Program-made: the position numbers and the translations under genes
Part shown: piece after piece, positions 51,671 through 60,701 of the stretch
Position numbering within the stretch: position 1 is the first letter of the stretch
Layout of the letters: each line of letters begins with the position of its first letter
NCBI GenBank assembly: GCA_964598225.1
Contig: CAZRBG010000015.1
Location: 1 to 64,000 of the forward strand
Reading direction: 5' to 3'
DNA length: 64,000 nt
Source: SG8-4 sp964598225
GTDB lineage: Bacteria; Planctomycetota; Phycisphaerae; Sedimentisphaerales; Anaerobacaceae
Notes under the pieces: generated by a model
The model's database searches: none
Told to the model about the DNA's origin: nothing
Seen by the model: only the letters and a program-made list of their open reading frames with translations

Positions 51671-52852
51671 TTAAAACAGGTAATTTATCCTGCTTATTAT
51701 AAAGTCGTGGAAAATAATAACAATAAATACTCCCAATGACAAGAAGGGACCATAGGGAATTTGGCGAACTTTTTTAAAAAGCATCTGCGAGCCCGCCCAC
51801 GCAAGTCCGAAAAACGGCGCCACGAAAAACGCTATTACCACCATAATCGGACCTGCCACAGCGCCCGCGGCACCCATTAGATGCACGTCGCCAAGGCCCA
51901 TCGCTTCCTTTCCAAAGGCAAACGCCCCGAAAATGCGAATCGCCCACACTATGCCGCAGCCAACGAAGTAGCCCCAGACGCTGCCCAGAAGCCCTGATAT
52001 CGCAGGATGTTGTGTGGCAAAGCTCCTCTGCGTCTCAATTGGAACTAACTCCGACAGAATCAGATGCATCGCCACAGAGCAAACAATTATCGGCAACAGG
52101 TAGACGATCTCTCGACATGCCTCCAGCCGATGGTTGAAATCTCCCTCCGGCGGCACGTCCGGCTCTGCCGGTACTTCGGCCGCATTATTTTGGCTCTCCT
52201 GTTCTGTCTGGTCCGAAACTTGCTCTTCGTAGCTTCTCCTGATAAGACCGGTCATCAGCAGGATGGTCGAAATCCCCAGCCCCACGGACGCCCCTGCGGC
52301 CAGCGAGCCGGTTAGGAACGACGCTCGCGGAAACAGCGAATACCGGCCAATCATGGCCGGATCGATCAGATACACGCTGATCGGCGAGATAATAAACGCC
52401 GCTACAGTGGCGAACCAGCAGATTCCCAGCGGAATTATCCAGAGCCGCAGGTCTATTGCCGACGCTGCAATAAAGGCCGATAGAAGGATGATGTGAAGAA
52501 CGTAGAAAAGCCAGCCTCCCTGCAGGAACGGCGGCACGCCTTTGCGCACGCCGCTGGTGAAATACAATACGAACATGCCCAGGAACATCAGGCCGGTCAG
52601 CAGCTCGACGACAAAATAGCGGGGCGAGATCGGCTCTTTGCAGAAGCGGCACTTCCGTCCCAGAACCAGCCACGAGACCAGCGGTATATTGTCGTAGAAT
52701 TGAATGCGTCTGCCGCAGGCCGGGCACGATGACGGCGGGCTTATCAGCGACTTGTCCCGCGGCATGCGGTAAATAACCACGTTCAGAAAGCTGCCTATAC
52801 AGCAGCCGTTTGCGAATACGAAAAGATACCAAAACCAGATCGGTACTGTCAC
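51671..52852 (-). CDS. pilD: Prepilin peptidase (A24 family)
   Basis: 393-aa polytopic membrane enzyme that cleaves and methylates type IV prepilins and pseudopilins. The N-terminal domain has GSFLNVVIYRMP and the zinc-type CPAC...CRFC cysteine pairs. Catalytic aspartates are in SAIDLRLWIIP and MGLGDVHLMG. A long hydrophilic insert (about 215-260, rich in Glu and Pro) separates the two halves, longer than in typical PilD. The GTG at 52852 is chosen because AAAGGAG lies 5 nt upstream. The pseudopilin at 59174-59950 is a likely substrate. Confidence 0.92.
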   Translation of the reverse strand: MTVPIWFWYLFVFANGCCIGSFLNVVIYRMPRDKSLISPPSSCPACGRRIQFYDNIPLVSWLVLGRKCRFCKEPISPRYFVVELLTGLMFLGMFVLYFTSGVRKGVPPFLQGGWLFYVLHIILLSAFIAASAIDLRLWIIPLGICWFATVAAFIISPISVYLIDPAMIGRYSLFPRASFLTGSLAAGASVGLGISTILLMTGLIRRSYEEQVSDQTEQESQNNAAEVPAEPDVPPEGDFNHRLEACREIVYLLPIIVCSVAMHLILSELVPIETQRSFATQHPAISGLLGSVWGYFVGCGIVWAIRIFGAFAFGKEAMGLGDVHLMGAAGAVAGPIMVVIAFFVAPFFGLAWAGSQMLFKKVRQIPYGPFLSLGVFIVIIFHDFIISRINYLF

Positions 52853-52881
52853 ATCCACTCCTTTAAGCAAACAAAGCAATC

Positions 52882-52913
52882 GGTAGGATGGGCGGCTTGT
52901 TGCCCATCCTACC
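52882..52913. repeat. Perfect 12-bp-arm palindrome between argG and pilD
   Basis: GGTAGGATGGGC (52882-52893) and GCCCATCCTACC (52902-52913) enclose an 8-nt loop. It lies between the argG stop and the pilD start on the same strand, so it may terminate argG. Its form also fits a dispersed palindromic repeat. Confidence 0.6.
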
Positions 52914-52965
52914 AAAACTGCGCCTTTTTTGTGTTTGCCGGTACGTATTCATTGCCATTCCGAGC

Positions 52966-54213
52966 TTACGTGTTCTTATGATTCTTCTTGCTGTTTACGA
53001 CGGCGGCAACTTTGGCCGGCAGACCGAAGAGGCGTATGAAACCGGTCGCATCGGTTGAATCATACTCGGCCCCCATTTTGAAGCTCGCCAGGTCCGGACG
53101 GTACAGACTGCTGCTGCTTTTGGTGCCGGCGGGCGTACACCGTCCCTTGTATAACTTCATCCTGACCTCGCCGGTAACGTTGCGCTGTGTGACGTTGACG
53201 AATGCGTCGATAGCCTCGCGCAACTGACTGAACCACAGGCCGTAATATACAAGATCGGCGTATTTGAGGGCAACCTGCTGCTTGTAATGCATCGTCTCTC
53301 TGTCCAGCGTCAGACTTTCCAGAGCGTTGTGTGCCTCTACGAGGATCGTTCCGCCCGGCGTCTCGTACACGCCTCGCGATTTTATTCCGACAAGGCGGTT
53401 CTCGACAAGGTCAGTCTGGCCGACAGCGTGTTTGCCGCCGAGTTCGTTCAGTGTTTCAAGCAGTTTCACGCCGCTTATTAACCTGCCGTTGAGTTTGACC
53501 GGAACACCTTCGAAAAAAGCTATCGTCACGTACTCGGGTTTTGCCGGAGCCTTTGAAACGGGCTTTGAGATCGTGAAAAGCTCGTCCTTCGGCTCGTTGG
53601 CCGGGTCCTCCAGGTCAGCGCCCTCGTGGCTCAGGTGCCAGATATTGCGGTCGCAAGAATATATCTTTTTCTTCGTCTGCTCGATCGGGATTTTGTGCTT
53701 TTTGGCATAATCGACCGCCGCCTCGCGGGAAGTCAACTTAAAATTCGGATCCTTCCAGGGAGCGACGATTTTCAACGCCGGATCCAGAGCCATGTAGCTC
53801 ACCTCGAACCGCACCTGGTCGTTGCCCTTGCCCGTGGCGCCGTGGGCTACGGCAGTTGCCCCCTCGGCGTGAGCTGCCTTAACCTGATGTTTGGCAATCA
53901 GCGGCCGGGCAACGCTGGTCCCCAGCAAATACTTTTTCTCGTAAACCGCGCCGGCTTTGAGCATCGGCCAGAGGTAATCTTCCACCAACTCTTTGCGGAG
54001 GTCTTTGACAACGCATTTTGCCGCACCGCTTGCCAGCGCCTTCTTTTTGATCCCCTCCAGCTCATCGCCCTGACCCAACTCGGCGGCAAAAGCGATAACG
54101 TCGTAGCCGTAAGTCTCCTTAAGCCACGGCAAAATCACACTCGTATCCAACCCGCCGCTGTAAGCCAGCACAACCTTTTCAGCTTTACTCTTACTCTTGC
54201 TTTTTTTCGCCAT
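52966..54213 (-). CDS. argG: Argininosuccinate synthase
   Basis: Joins citrulline and aspartate with ATP in arginine synthesis. 415 aa. The P-loop-like AYSGGLDTSVILPWLKE, then VIAFAAELGQGDELEGIK, AVAHGATGKGNDQVRFE (citrulline/Asp site), and YSCDRNIWHLSHEGADLED are all diagnostic. A short Lys/Ser-rich N-terminal extension (KKSKSKSK) precedes the core. ATG 54213 is preferred over a TTG two codons earlier, with GAGG about 10 nt upstream. It is a single gene, downstream of toxin-antitoxin remnants. Confidence 0.97.
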   Translation of the reverse strand: MAKKSKSKSKAEKVVLAYSGGLDTSVILPWLKETYGYDVIAFAAELGQGDELEGIKKKALASGAAKCVVKDLRKELVEDYLWPMLKAGAVYEKKYLLGTSVARPLIAKHQVKAAHAEGATAVAHGATGKGNDQVRFEVSYMALDPALKIVAPWKDPNFKLTSREAAVDYAKKHKIPIEQTKKKIYSCDRNIWHLSHEGADLEDPANEPKDELFTISKPVSKAPAKPEYVTIAFFEGVPVKLNGRLISGVKLLETLNELGGKHAVGQTDLVENRLVGIKSRGVYETPGGTILVEAHNALESLTLDRETMHYKQQVALKYADLVYYGLWFSQLREAIDAFVNVTQRNVTGEVRMKLYKGRCTPAGTKSSSSLYRPDLASFKMGAEYDSTDATGFIRLFGLPAKVAAVVNSKKNHKNT

Positions 54214-54234
54214 CGCCAAGTATCCTCATCATAC

Positions 54235-54321
54235 TTAATTCTCGAGTCTCAGTGCCCCACGTTCCATTATGGCGAAGTCTCCTTCCGCTTTAGCAACCCA
54301 TTCAGCGGTCATCGGCTTCAT
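54235..54321 (-). pseudogene. HEPN-domain gene remnant (28 codons)
   Basis: MKPMTAEWVAKAEGDFAI is the typical N terminus of small HEPN-domain proteins of MNT/HEPN toxin-antitoxin pairs. After MERG the frame leaves the family pattern and stops at 54235. The start overlaps the upstream nucleotidyltransferase remnant by 20 bp, the arrangement of an intact pair. The remaining 80% of the protein is absent. Confidence 0.6.
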
Positions 54322-54415
54322 AAAGTACCTTTCCTTCTTCCACAATTTCCCGCTCAGCGCCGAACTCGCGCCCGACTTTCTCACCGAACCTTCTTATTTC
54401 ATTCATCGCAACCAT
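54302..54415 (-). pseudogene. MNT-type nucleotidyltransferase remnant (37 codons)
   Basis: MNEIRRFGEKVGREFGAER is the usual start of minimal nucleotidyltransferase antitoxins just before the GSFARG catalytic loop. Here it runs straight into EIVEEGKVLYEADDR, which looks like the family's C-terminal end. The catalytic GSxxxG and DxD centre is missing, consistent with an internal in-frame deletion. Confidence 0.6.
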
Positions 54416-54609
54416 TGTGCAACCTTGTCACCATTTGTAAGCAGAACCGCCGAATCTGCGCGTTCTGAATATCGGATTATGACTATATCGGCGATTAGCG
54501 GCCAAAACAATCAAAAGCCGGAAGAAACGGATTCCTGCCTGCACAGGAATGACAAGTCTCCGCAACTGAAACTAATGGAATAACACCTTCTCGCTTGTCT
54601 TTCTGTTGA
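54416..54609. other. Gene-free stretch with a palindrome fragment
   Basis: ATTCCTG (54531-54537) and CAGGAAT (54544-54550), with GATGACA-like flank, form a small palindrome related to the larger inverted repeat at 60126-60198. No gene is visible. Confidence 0.4.
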
Positions 54610-56805
54610 CTAATGCTTGAATTTTATTTCAGGCATTTCTTTGCCGAGCCGTTTGCAGGTCGCTTCCAGCGCTTCGACAAATCTGTCCCGCGACATCTTT
54701 TCGACGTGGCCGTCAAGAAACAGAACCGGGACCTTATCATCGAGGTACTCCGGATTCTCGTAGGCAAGGACCATTCTTGAGGGTAATTCGGCCTCGAGAG
54801 AATGGCCTTTGACATAGATGTAGCTGGGCCCGTCAAAACCGGCCGGTTTCTGAGGGGAATCGAGAATCTTGGAATCTCTATAATATTGACGTGCCTGCTC
54901 GATACTATCGGGCAACTTCCCATCATGTTCGTCGGCGTATATCATCAGCGCCAGCCCAAGCTGCTTCAAGTTGGACATGGACACCGCATGTTTGGCCTGT
55001 TTTCGCGTACGGTGCAATGCCGGCATCATTACGCCTGCACCGACAGCGGCGCCGGCCACGGCTCCCAGGCTGGGCTCAAGGCCGGCACCGCGATAGCGGC
55101 TGCGCAGTCCGCTGCCGTCGAACCAGGAATACTGGCAAGCCGGGCCCATGTCTTCGGCAATATGTGAGAGGTTGGGCAGAATCATCGGCAGCTTCAGCTC
55201 CGCTTTAGCGGCAAACATAGTCGCCATCGGCCAAAATTGCTGCAAGACAGTCATCAACTGGGTAAACTGGAGCTCCGAGTCCGTGTATTTTAGCGATATC
55301 AGGTTTGAAGGCAGCTCGGCGGTCGCCGTTCTGAAGCCCTCCGTACTTCGGATAGATTTCGTGCCGGAGCCGATCTGCGCCACCGCCCTGTTGCAGATCG
55401 CCGGATTGGAGGCTATGACCGCCCTTTCTCCGACGACCGTCCAGGTTGGCATTATCTGCGCCATCGCCAGCGGCAGCACCGCCCAGGTATGGAGAGTCCT
55501 GCCGCCCTGCTCCTGCGACCTCACCTGCACCATTCCTTCGCTCTGAGCGGCTGCGAATTCTCCTATCGCAGTCAACGTTTCTTCCCAGAGCTTTGCGTCC
55601 TTCAGACCGGCGACGAGAACAAATCCGCCCATCGGCGCCTGGGGTGAAATGCCGCTGGGAAGCGAGTAGAAGACCATCTCGCCGTTGAGGCTTTCGAGCA
55701 GCCCTCGGCGAACCTTGAACTTCAACTGCGACTCCACCGCGGCGATTCCCTGCTCGACCTCGGCAAAATCGTCGCCCGCGGCTGTCCTGATCGCACCAAG
55801 CACCGTGTCGTACACGCCGCCCAGGTCGCAATTCACCGCCGTAGCATTCATCGCCCCGGCGTCGACCATATCGAACATCGAGACATCTATCGGCTTTAGA
55901 TGGGCGAACAGCCCCGTTCGCGGTTCGGGCATTTCGATCAGAGAGTTGCTCAGCACGTCGGGGCCCGCGAATCCCACTCTGGCGGAGATACGTTTGATCT
56001 TGTCCAGGCCGAGATCCCTGACAACGCCTCGGATAAGCGCGACTTCTTCACCGGCGCCTTCGGATCGAGCGACGGCCGTTACAATACTTATGATTGCCGG
56101 AAGATCGTAGTGCACTGCAAGGGCATCGTCCGTACCCGGCACCGCTTCAAAATACTGGGCCGTCTCTGCACGAGGAGCCGAAAGATACTTCACGGCCAAT
56201 CCCCCACTGTCGTTGACAGCGAGCACCAGGTAGTTGCCGAACCATCCCCAGTAAAGCGGGACATCGTCGGCGTCTTTCGGTCCGTGCATTGTCATCGAGC
56301 CGATGGGAACATCCACGATGTCGCCTTCGTCGGCAAAAGACTCCAGTTGGTCAAGCGCCGAAGCGATCTCGGCCTTACGAGGCCCGGCGTCCAGAATTGC
56401 GAACCCAAACACGGGCGGGCCCTCGCCGCCCTGCTTTTGAGCGGCCCCGATGATGATCGGCCTGCTAAGGGCCAGTTTAGCATCGCCAAGCAAGACGTCA
56501 ATCGCCCCGGCGGCATCGGGATCGTCAATCTCCTGCTTTACCTTCGGCATAAGTTCCTGCCTTAGGGACTTGCCAAAGGCCTGTACCGACTGATCGTACC
56601 ATATCCGGCCCAGAATCGATTTGTCGAAGTCCGCCTTGAGACTGTCGCCGCCGCTGGTGGCCACAAACCCCAACACCTCATCCGGCATCACCCTGGTCAA
56701 CTCTTCAGCCGGCGAAGTCTGCGCAATAGAAGCACTCGCTCCAATAAAACTATGCGAAAACAACATACCTGCACAAACATACTGAAAAATCCTGGTCCTG
56801 GTCAT
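54610..56805 (-). CDS. Exported protein with C-terminal pseudopilin-like module
   Basis: 731 aa with signal peptide (IFQYVCAGMLFSHSFIGA). Residues about 30-570 form a large alpha/beta region resembling DUF3352-type periplasmic proteins (PDEVLGFVATSGGDSLK, GMVQVRSQEQGGRTLHTW). A Gly/Ala-rich hydrophobic helix near 575-590 (GAVAGAAVGAGVMMPAL) is followed by HRTRKQAKHAVSMSNLKQ, LALMIYADEHDGKLPD and VPVLFLDGHVEKM. This last part copies the body of planctomycetal pseudopilins, including the H-x9-DG-type end, but without the GFTLIEL leader. Start 56805 has AAGGAGCC upstream. Function unknown; perhaps surface attachment or secretion. Confidence 0.65.
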   Translation of the reverse strand: MTRTRIFQYVCAGMLFSHSFIGASASIAQTSPAEELTRVMPDEVLGFVATSGGDSLKADFDKSILGRIWYDQSVQAFGKSLRQELMPKVKQEIDDPDAAGAIDVLLGDAKLALSRPIIIGAAQKQGGEGPPVFGFAILDAGPRKAEIASALDQLESFADEGDIVDVPIGSMTMHGPKDADDVPLYWGWFGNYLVLAVNDSGGLAVKYLSAPRAETAQYFEAVPGTDDALAVHYDLPAIISIVTAVARSEGAGEEVALIRGVVRDLGLDKIKRISARVGFAGPDVLSNSLIEMPEPRTGLFAHLKPIDVSMFDMVDAGAMNATAVNCDLGGVYDTVLGAIRTAAGDDFAEVEQGIAAVESQLKFKVRRGLLESLNGEMVFYSLPSGISPQAPMGGFVLVAGLKDAKLWEETLTAIGEFAAAQSEGMVQVRSQEQGGRTLHTWAVLPLAMAQIMPTWTVVGERAVIASNPAICNRAVAQIGSGTKSIRSTEGFRTATAELPSNLISLKYTDSELQFTQLMTVLQQFWPMATMFAAKAELKLPMILPNLSHIAEDMGPACQYSWFDGSGLRSRYRGAGLEPSLGAVAGAAVGAGVMMPALHRTRKQAKHAVSMSNLKQLGLALMIYADEHDGKLPDSIEQARQYYRDSKILDSPQKPAGFDGPSYIYVKGHSLEAELPSRMVLAYENPEYLDDKVPVLFLDGHVEKMSRDRFVEALEATCKRLGKEMPEIKFKH

Positions 56806-56868
56806 GATAGGCTCCTTTACGGTAAACGGGAACATATTTCGCATAGAAAGAACGCTCAAAAGGCCATA

Positions 56869-58434
56869 TTAGCTTACCTTGAGCAAATTGCAAACAGTTT
56901 TTCGCATGAGTTCTGCGCTGCCGTTGGTGCCGGTGAAAAGTTTGAATTGGGCCATTGCCTGGTTTACGAACATTGAGATGCCGTCGATGGTTTTGGCGCC
57001 TTTGGCCGCGGCTTGCTTGAGCAGCAGAGTTTCAGCCGGGTTGTAGACGGTGTCGAAGACGGCCATATCACTTCTAAGGGATTCAACGGGCACCGGTATA
57101 GCATCCACTTTCGGGTGCATGCCCATGCTCGTGCAGTTTATTACCAGCCTGACGTCGAGATCGCGCAATTCATCAAGCGGGGCAAACTCACAACCGAACT
57201 CGGCGGCGAGCCTCTCGGCCTTTTCGAGGGTGCGATTGTAGATTTTGACTTGGGCGCCCGCGTCGGTCAGTCCCGCCACCATCGCCCTGGAGACACCTCC
57301 CGCCCCTATAACCGCGACGGGCATGGTCTTCAAGTCGCTCCGGGTAATTCCCATGCCGTCGCTAATCGCATCGAGAGCGCCGGCGTAATCGGTGTTGTAA
57401 GCGCTGATCCTGCCGTCAGCATCAACGATCACTGTGTTGGCCGCACCGATCTTTTCCGCTAACGGCTCCGCGAAGCCGCCCCTTGCCCGGACGTACTCGA
57501 GGGCGCTGCCCTTGTGCGGTATCGTAACGCTGAAGCCGCGGAAATCCAGCCATTTGCGTTCGAGCGCGTTTCGCATAAAAGCGTCGAATTCGCTCTGCCC
57601 GCCCCGAACGAGCAGGGGCAGGTACAATCTGTTCATGTCCTGCTCAGCGAAGCAGGCGTTGTGAATTGCCGGGCTCAGCGAGTGCCCCACCGGGTCGGCG
57701 ATCACGCCGAATAGCTCCGTCTTGGCGTCGATGCAATCCCCGCGATATAATTCTTTGAATTGCTCGATAGTCAACTGCCCCGGCGCAGTTGCGCTGGCCG
57801 GATCGATGCTGGCAAACGTCACGAAGCTGCCCAGTTTCTTCGCGAGGATTCTGCTGATAAGCCCGGCCTCGCCCATACAAAAAACAATCCGCTCACAGTC
57901 GGCCTCGTGCAGCAGATCGAAGGCCTCGAAGCAATCGTTGATATGATTTGCCGTATACACCAGCTTTGGAATGGCTCTCGGCGCAGCTTCCAGTATATCA
58001 CGGCATAACTTGTCGATATCATCGAATTTCGTCTCGAAATCATGTGCCGACAAGATCAGCCGGGCATCCGGACGTTCCGAGAGCGCAGCTTCAATCTTCT
58101 CCCGGCTCAGTCCGTCGAGGAAATTTTCATACTCGAAGTCCACAAATGCCGCCCCGGACACAATCGCCTCTACGAGCACTCCAACTCGCAAGTCCCGCGG
58201 ATAATCAGCCGCCCCGCCCTGCCGAGCGTCTCTACAGGTCACAATCAGCGGCATCGCTTCGGAAGAATTCTTAATCTCGCTTACCAGCCGCGAAACCATC
58301 TCGCCGCTGAGGTTCTCCAGATAATCCACCCTCAACTCGAGCATATCCGCCCCTGCGGCTTTTGCCGCTTCAATCTGCCGTCCGGCCTGCTCGACATTCT
58401 TCGCCGCTATCGGTACTGTAACTCTCGTTTGCAT
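56869..58434 (-). CDS. aroDE: Bifunctional 3-dehydroquinate dehydratase / shikimate dehydrogenase
   Basis: 521 aa, catalysing two successive shikimate-pathway steps. Residues 1 to about 235 are type I dehydroquinase: GADMLELRVDYLENL (substrate Glu/Arg), LILSAHDFETKF (catalytic His), and AIPKLVYTANHINDC (Schiff-base Lys). Residues about 245-521 are AroE: GVIADPVGHSLSPAIHNACF, FSVTIPHKGSALE (catalytic Lys), GAANTVIVDADGRISAYNTD, AVIGAGGVSRAMVAGL (NADP-binding) and NCTSMGM. Such fusions are known in plants and some bacteria, including Planctomycetota. No clear ribosome site is seen before the ATG. Confidence 0.95.
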   Translation of the reverse strand: MQTRVTVPIAAKNVEQAGRQIEAAKAAGADMLELRVDYLENLSGEMVSRLVSEIKNSSEAMPLIVTCRDARQGGAADYPRDLRVGVLVEAIVSGAAFVDFEYENFLDGLSREKIEAALSERPDARLILSAHDFETKFDDIDKLCRDILEAAPRAIPKLVYTANHINDCFEAFDLLHEADCERIVFCMGEAGLISRILAKKLGSFVTFASIDPASATAPGQLTIEQFKELYRGDCIDAKTELFGVIADPVGHSLSPAIHNACFAEQDMNRLYLPLLVRGGQSEFDAFMRNALERKWLDFRGFSVTIPHKGSALEYVRARGGFAEPLAEKIGAANTVIVDADGRISAYNTDYAGALDAISDGMGITRSDLKTMPVAVIGAGGVSRAMVAGLTDAGAQVKIYNRTLEKAERLAAEFGCEFAPLDELRDLDVRLVINCTSMGMHPKVDAIPVPVESLRSDMAVFDTVYNPAETLLLKQAAAKGAKTIDGISMFVNQAMAQFKLFTGTNGSAELMRKTVCNLLKVS

Positions 58435-58595
58435 GGCTGAAATATATAACAGCCGTTAAAAGCAAAAGCAAGACCAAATACACAAGGCATCCAATCCCGC
58501 AATCCTGTCAGAAATCCTCAGAAGACAATCAAAGTATCCCAAGGATCAAAAGCATACAACAGCCTCTATTGACTCGACTGATAATGTCACACAAA

Positions 58596-59210
58596 TCACT
58601 CGACTGACCACGTCGGACTGGCCACATAACCAAGGAAAGCTATAAAGTAATAAAGCAGCAGGAATCCCACAATGGTTATAAGAGTATTCTTGAGTCCGGC
58701 CTTTGCCGTTAAATACCAAGGTCTGGTTACTCCCATAATTAACATTGCCGGAATAAACACCAGTCCAACGTTACCGATTGCTACAAGTAGATAATCACTG
58801 AATTCCCAATTAAACATCGCGTGTGAGAAGAACTTCGTCCTGAAGGAGATCAAACCGACTAATTCACTCACAAGGCCCATAACCGGCAATAAGAGCCATA
58901 ATTCATAGGAACGGATGTCATCATTGCAGCTTTTTCTGACTTTTCGGGCAACATTTAGACATACCAGCATTGACGGCAGATACAAAAGAAAGCCTATCCA
59001 TCCTGTAAAACAATTCCGTAATTTACGAATGGCAATCTCACGAGACAATGGCGATCCAAAAGTGGAAAGAGAGGCAAGAAAGAAAAAAATAACCAAAAGA
59101 AAACCAAAAGTAATCACAGGTAGAAGCTGTTTGTTCTTCCGTGGTATATGTTTAGTATCAGGGGACGGCATATTTAGTTGGTTGCGTAGTCTTTGAAGTT
59201 CTTCATCCAT
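58596..59210 (-). CDS. Hypothetical polytopic membrane protein
   Basis: About 204 aa with roughly five hydrophobic helices: LLPVITFGFLLVIFFFLASL, GWIGFLLYLPSMLVCLNVA, LWLLLPVMGLVSELVGLIS, YLLVAIGNVGLVFIPAMLI and TIVGFLLLYYFIAFLGYV. No family was recognised. The start at 59210 overlaps the pseudopilin gene by 37 bp. ATG 59171, just past that gene's stop, is the alternative, and neither has a Shine-Dalgarno. It is probably co-transcribed with the pseudopilin. Confidence 0.6.
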   Translation of the reverse strand: MDEELQRLRNQLNMPSPDTKHIPRKNKQLLPVITFGFLLVIFFFLASLSTFGSPLSREIAIRKLRNCFTGWIGFLLYLPSMLVCLNVARKVRKSCNDDIRSYELWLLLPVMGLVSELVGLISFRTKFFSHAMFNWEFSDYLLVAIGNVGLVFIPAMLIMGVTRPWYLTAKAGLKNTLITIVGFLLLYYFIAFLGYVASPTWSVE

Positions 59211-59950
59211 TCGGGCCACGCAGGTGTGGCGGTATTTCGCCGGTCTTCGGACCAGCCGCGATACCATCTGATTTCCCAGAGCTCCTTCAATCCTATCGAC
59301 CGGACGGAAAAGTCCACGAAGACACCGTTTACGGTGCCGTTGTGGCGATTGATGCAGAACGATCCCATGCTGCGATCTATGTGCGTAAAGTACCCCTGCG
59401 GCGGGCGGTCCGTCGGTCTGGGCAAAGCATCCACCCAGAGGGCGTCCACGAAGACCGGTATCTCATTACGATTGCCCGGTATGGAATTAATATTGCGCCA
59501 GTGTTTCTGCTCGCGGTCTTCGTCGCAGAGCCACCAGTTCCATCCGTAGCTGCCGTAGTCGCCCTTGACCGCCCAGCCCGGTGTGGGATATCCGTCCTCG
59601 CCGTAAACACCCCAGCCTACGAACGGGCCGCCCCGCCCGCCGGTGTCGCTGTAGAAATGATTCACCAGCGGGCAGTTCCGTATCTCCGGCTCGCGGCCGT
59701 AGTACGGCCGCATCGCATAGACCCAACTGTGCTGAGGACCGGGCGGAGATTCCTGATGAAACTTGCCGTCGAAGTCCTCCGTGTACATCGCCACAACCAG
59801 CCCCATCTGCTTGAGATTGGACTGGCAGGCGGTCTTTCCGGCCTGCGCCTTCACACGCTGCAGCGCCGGCATAAGTATGGCCAGCAGAAGTGCGATAATC
59901 GCAATCACCACTAACAGCTCGATCAACGTGAAACCTCTGCGTTTGGCCAT
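59174..59950 (-). CDS. Type II secretion/type IV pseudopilin-like protein
   Basis: 258 aa. MAKRRGFTLIELLVVIAIIA is a classic prepilin leader and helix, with cleavage after Gly6 and Glu at +5. It continues LLAILMPALQRVKAQ, SNLKQMGLVVAMYTEDFDG and a C-terminal globular part ending in a His-rich segment (FCINRHNGTVNGVFVDFS), the H-x(n)-DG-like tail typical of planctomycetal major pseudopilins. ATG 59950 has GAGGAG upstream. The prepilin peptidase at 51671-52852 would process it. Confidence 0.88.
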   Translation of the reverse strand: MAKRRGFTLIELLVVIAIIALLLAILMPALQRVKAQAGKTACQSNLKQMGLVVAMYTEDFDGKFHQESPPGPQHSWVYAMRPYYGREPEIRNCPLVNHFYSDTGGRGGPFVGWGVYGEDGYPTPGWAVKGDYGSYGWNWWLCDEDREQKHWRNINSIPGNRNEIPVFVDALWVDALPRPTDRPPQGYFTHIDRSMGSFCINRHNGTVNGVFVDFSVRSIGLKELWEIRWYRGWSEDRRNTATPAWPEWMKNFKDYATN

Positions 59951-60125
59951 TTGAAACTCCTCAGTCTCAGGTTTCCCTTTCAATTCCGGCAATGCCGCTC
60001 CCGCATACTGCCGAACGCTATTATAACATCAGCCGCCGCTTCGTTTCAAGATTCTTCACTCAAACTGACCGTTTTGCGGTCGCGTGATGCCATAAGTGCT
60101 TCAATGGCAAGATGATAACCCTGCC

Positions 60126-60198
60126 TGTCGTTCCCGCGAAAGCCGGAATCCACTGTAGCCGTTACGTTCCTGGATCCCTTGCCTTCGCAGGGATGACA
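60126..60198. repeat. Imperfect inverted repeat (TTCCCGCGAA / TTCGCAGGGA type)
   Basis: The left arm 60126-60152 begins TGTCGTTCCCGCGAAAGC. The right arm 60171-60198 ends GCCTTCGCAGGGATGACA. About 20 of 27 positions pair across an 18-bp centre. It belongs to the dispersed GTCATTCCCGCGAAAGCGGG-like palindromes seen in many bacteria. The rest of 59951-60345 shows no gene. Confidence 0.55.
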
Positions 60199-60345
60199 GC
60201 GCGAATCGGTCAGTTGGAGTCATTAAGGATTTTCCTTATTGCGAAGTGTGCGAACAAAATTGTACAAATACGCAAGCCGTCGGATCGGCGAATGATACGT
60301 TTTTGCACGCCTGAATCGAAACGACATAAGCTATGAGGTGTCTGT

Positions 60346-60663
60346 ATGGCCTATTATCTTGTAACCGCCAGGCCCAGAGAGGGCCTTCTGAAGGATTTGC
60401 TGGAGAACCTTCGCAGAAAAGCGTACGTCTCGATGCGCCCTTTCGGCAAGGTCATGACCCATTCGCTCGAGAACGCCCGGCTTCGCGAGGACGGCTGCGC
60501 AGTGTGGGAGGAGCAGGATTACTGTTCACCGCCGCTGGCCGAGGAAAGGGCCGCCGCTTTGGATCGGTTTTTTGAGGAACTCAGGGTCATGCCCGTCAGA
60601 AAAGGAGAAGGCTGGGAAGAGATTCAGTCGCTGCCGCGGCTGTTTCCCGAACTCGAAACCTAA
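60346..60663 (+). CDS. Hypothetical protein (105 aa)
   Basis: A soluble alpha/beta-looking protein: MAYYLVTARPREGLLKDLLE, KAYVSMRPFGKVMTHSLEN, DGCAVWEEQDYCSPPLAEER, LRVMPVRKGEGWEEIQSL. No family was recognised. GAGGTG precedes the ATG. It lies 38 bp before the next gene on the same strand, so the two are likely co-expressed and related in function. Confidence 0.7.
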   Translation: MAYYLVTARPREGLLKDLLENLRRKAYVSMRPFGKVMTHSLENARLREDGCAVWEEQDYCSPPLAEERAAALDRFFEELRVMPVRKGEGWEEIQSLPRLFPELET

Positions 60664-60701
60664 GCCCCGCCGGTCTCGCAGCCGGCGATAAGGAGAATGC
60701 A

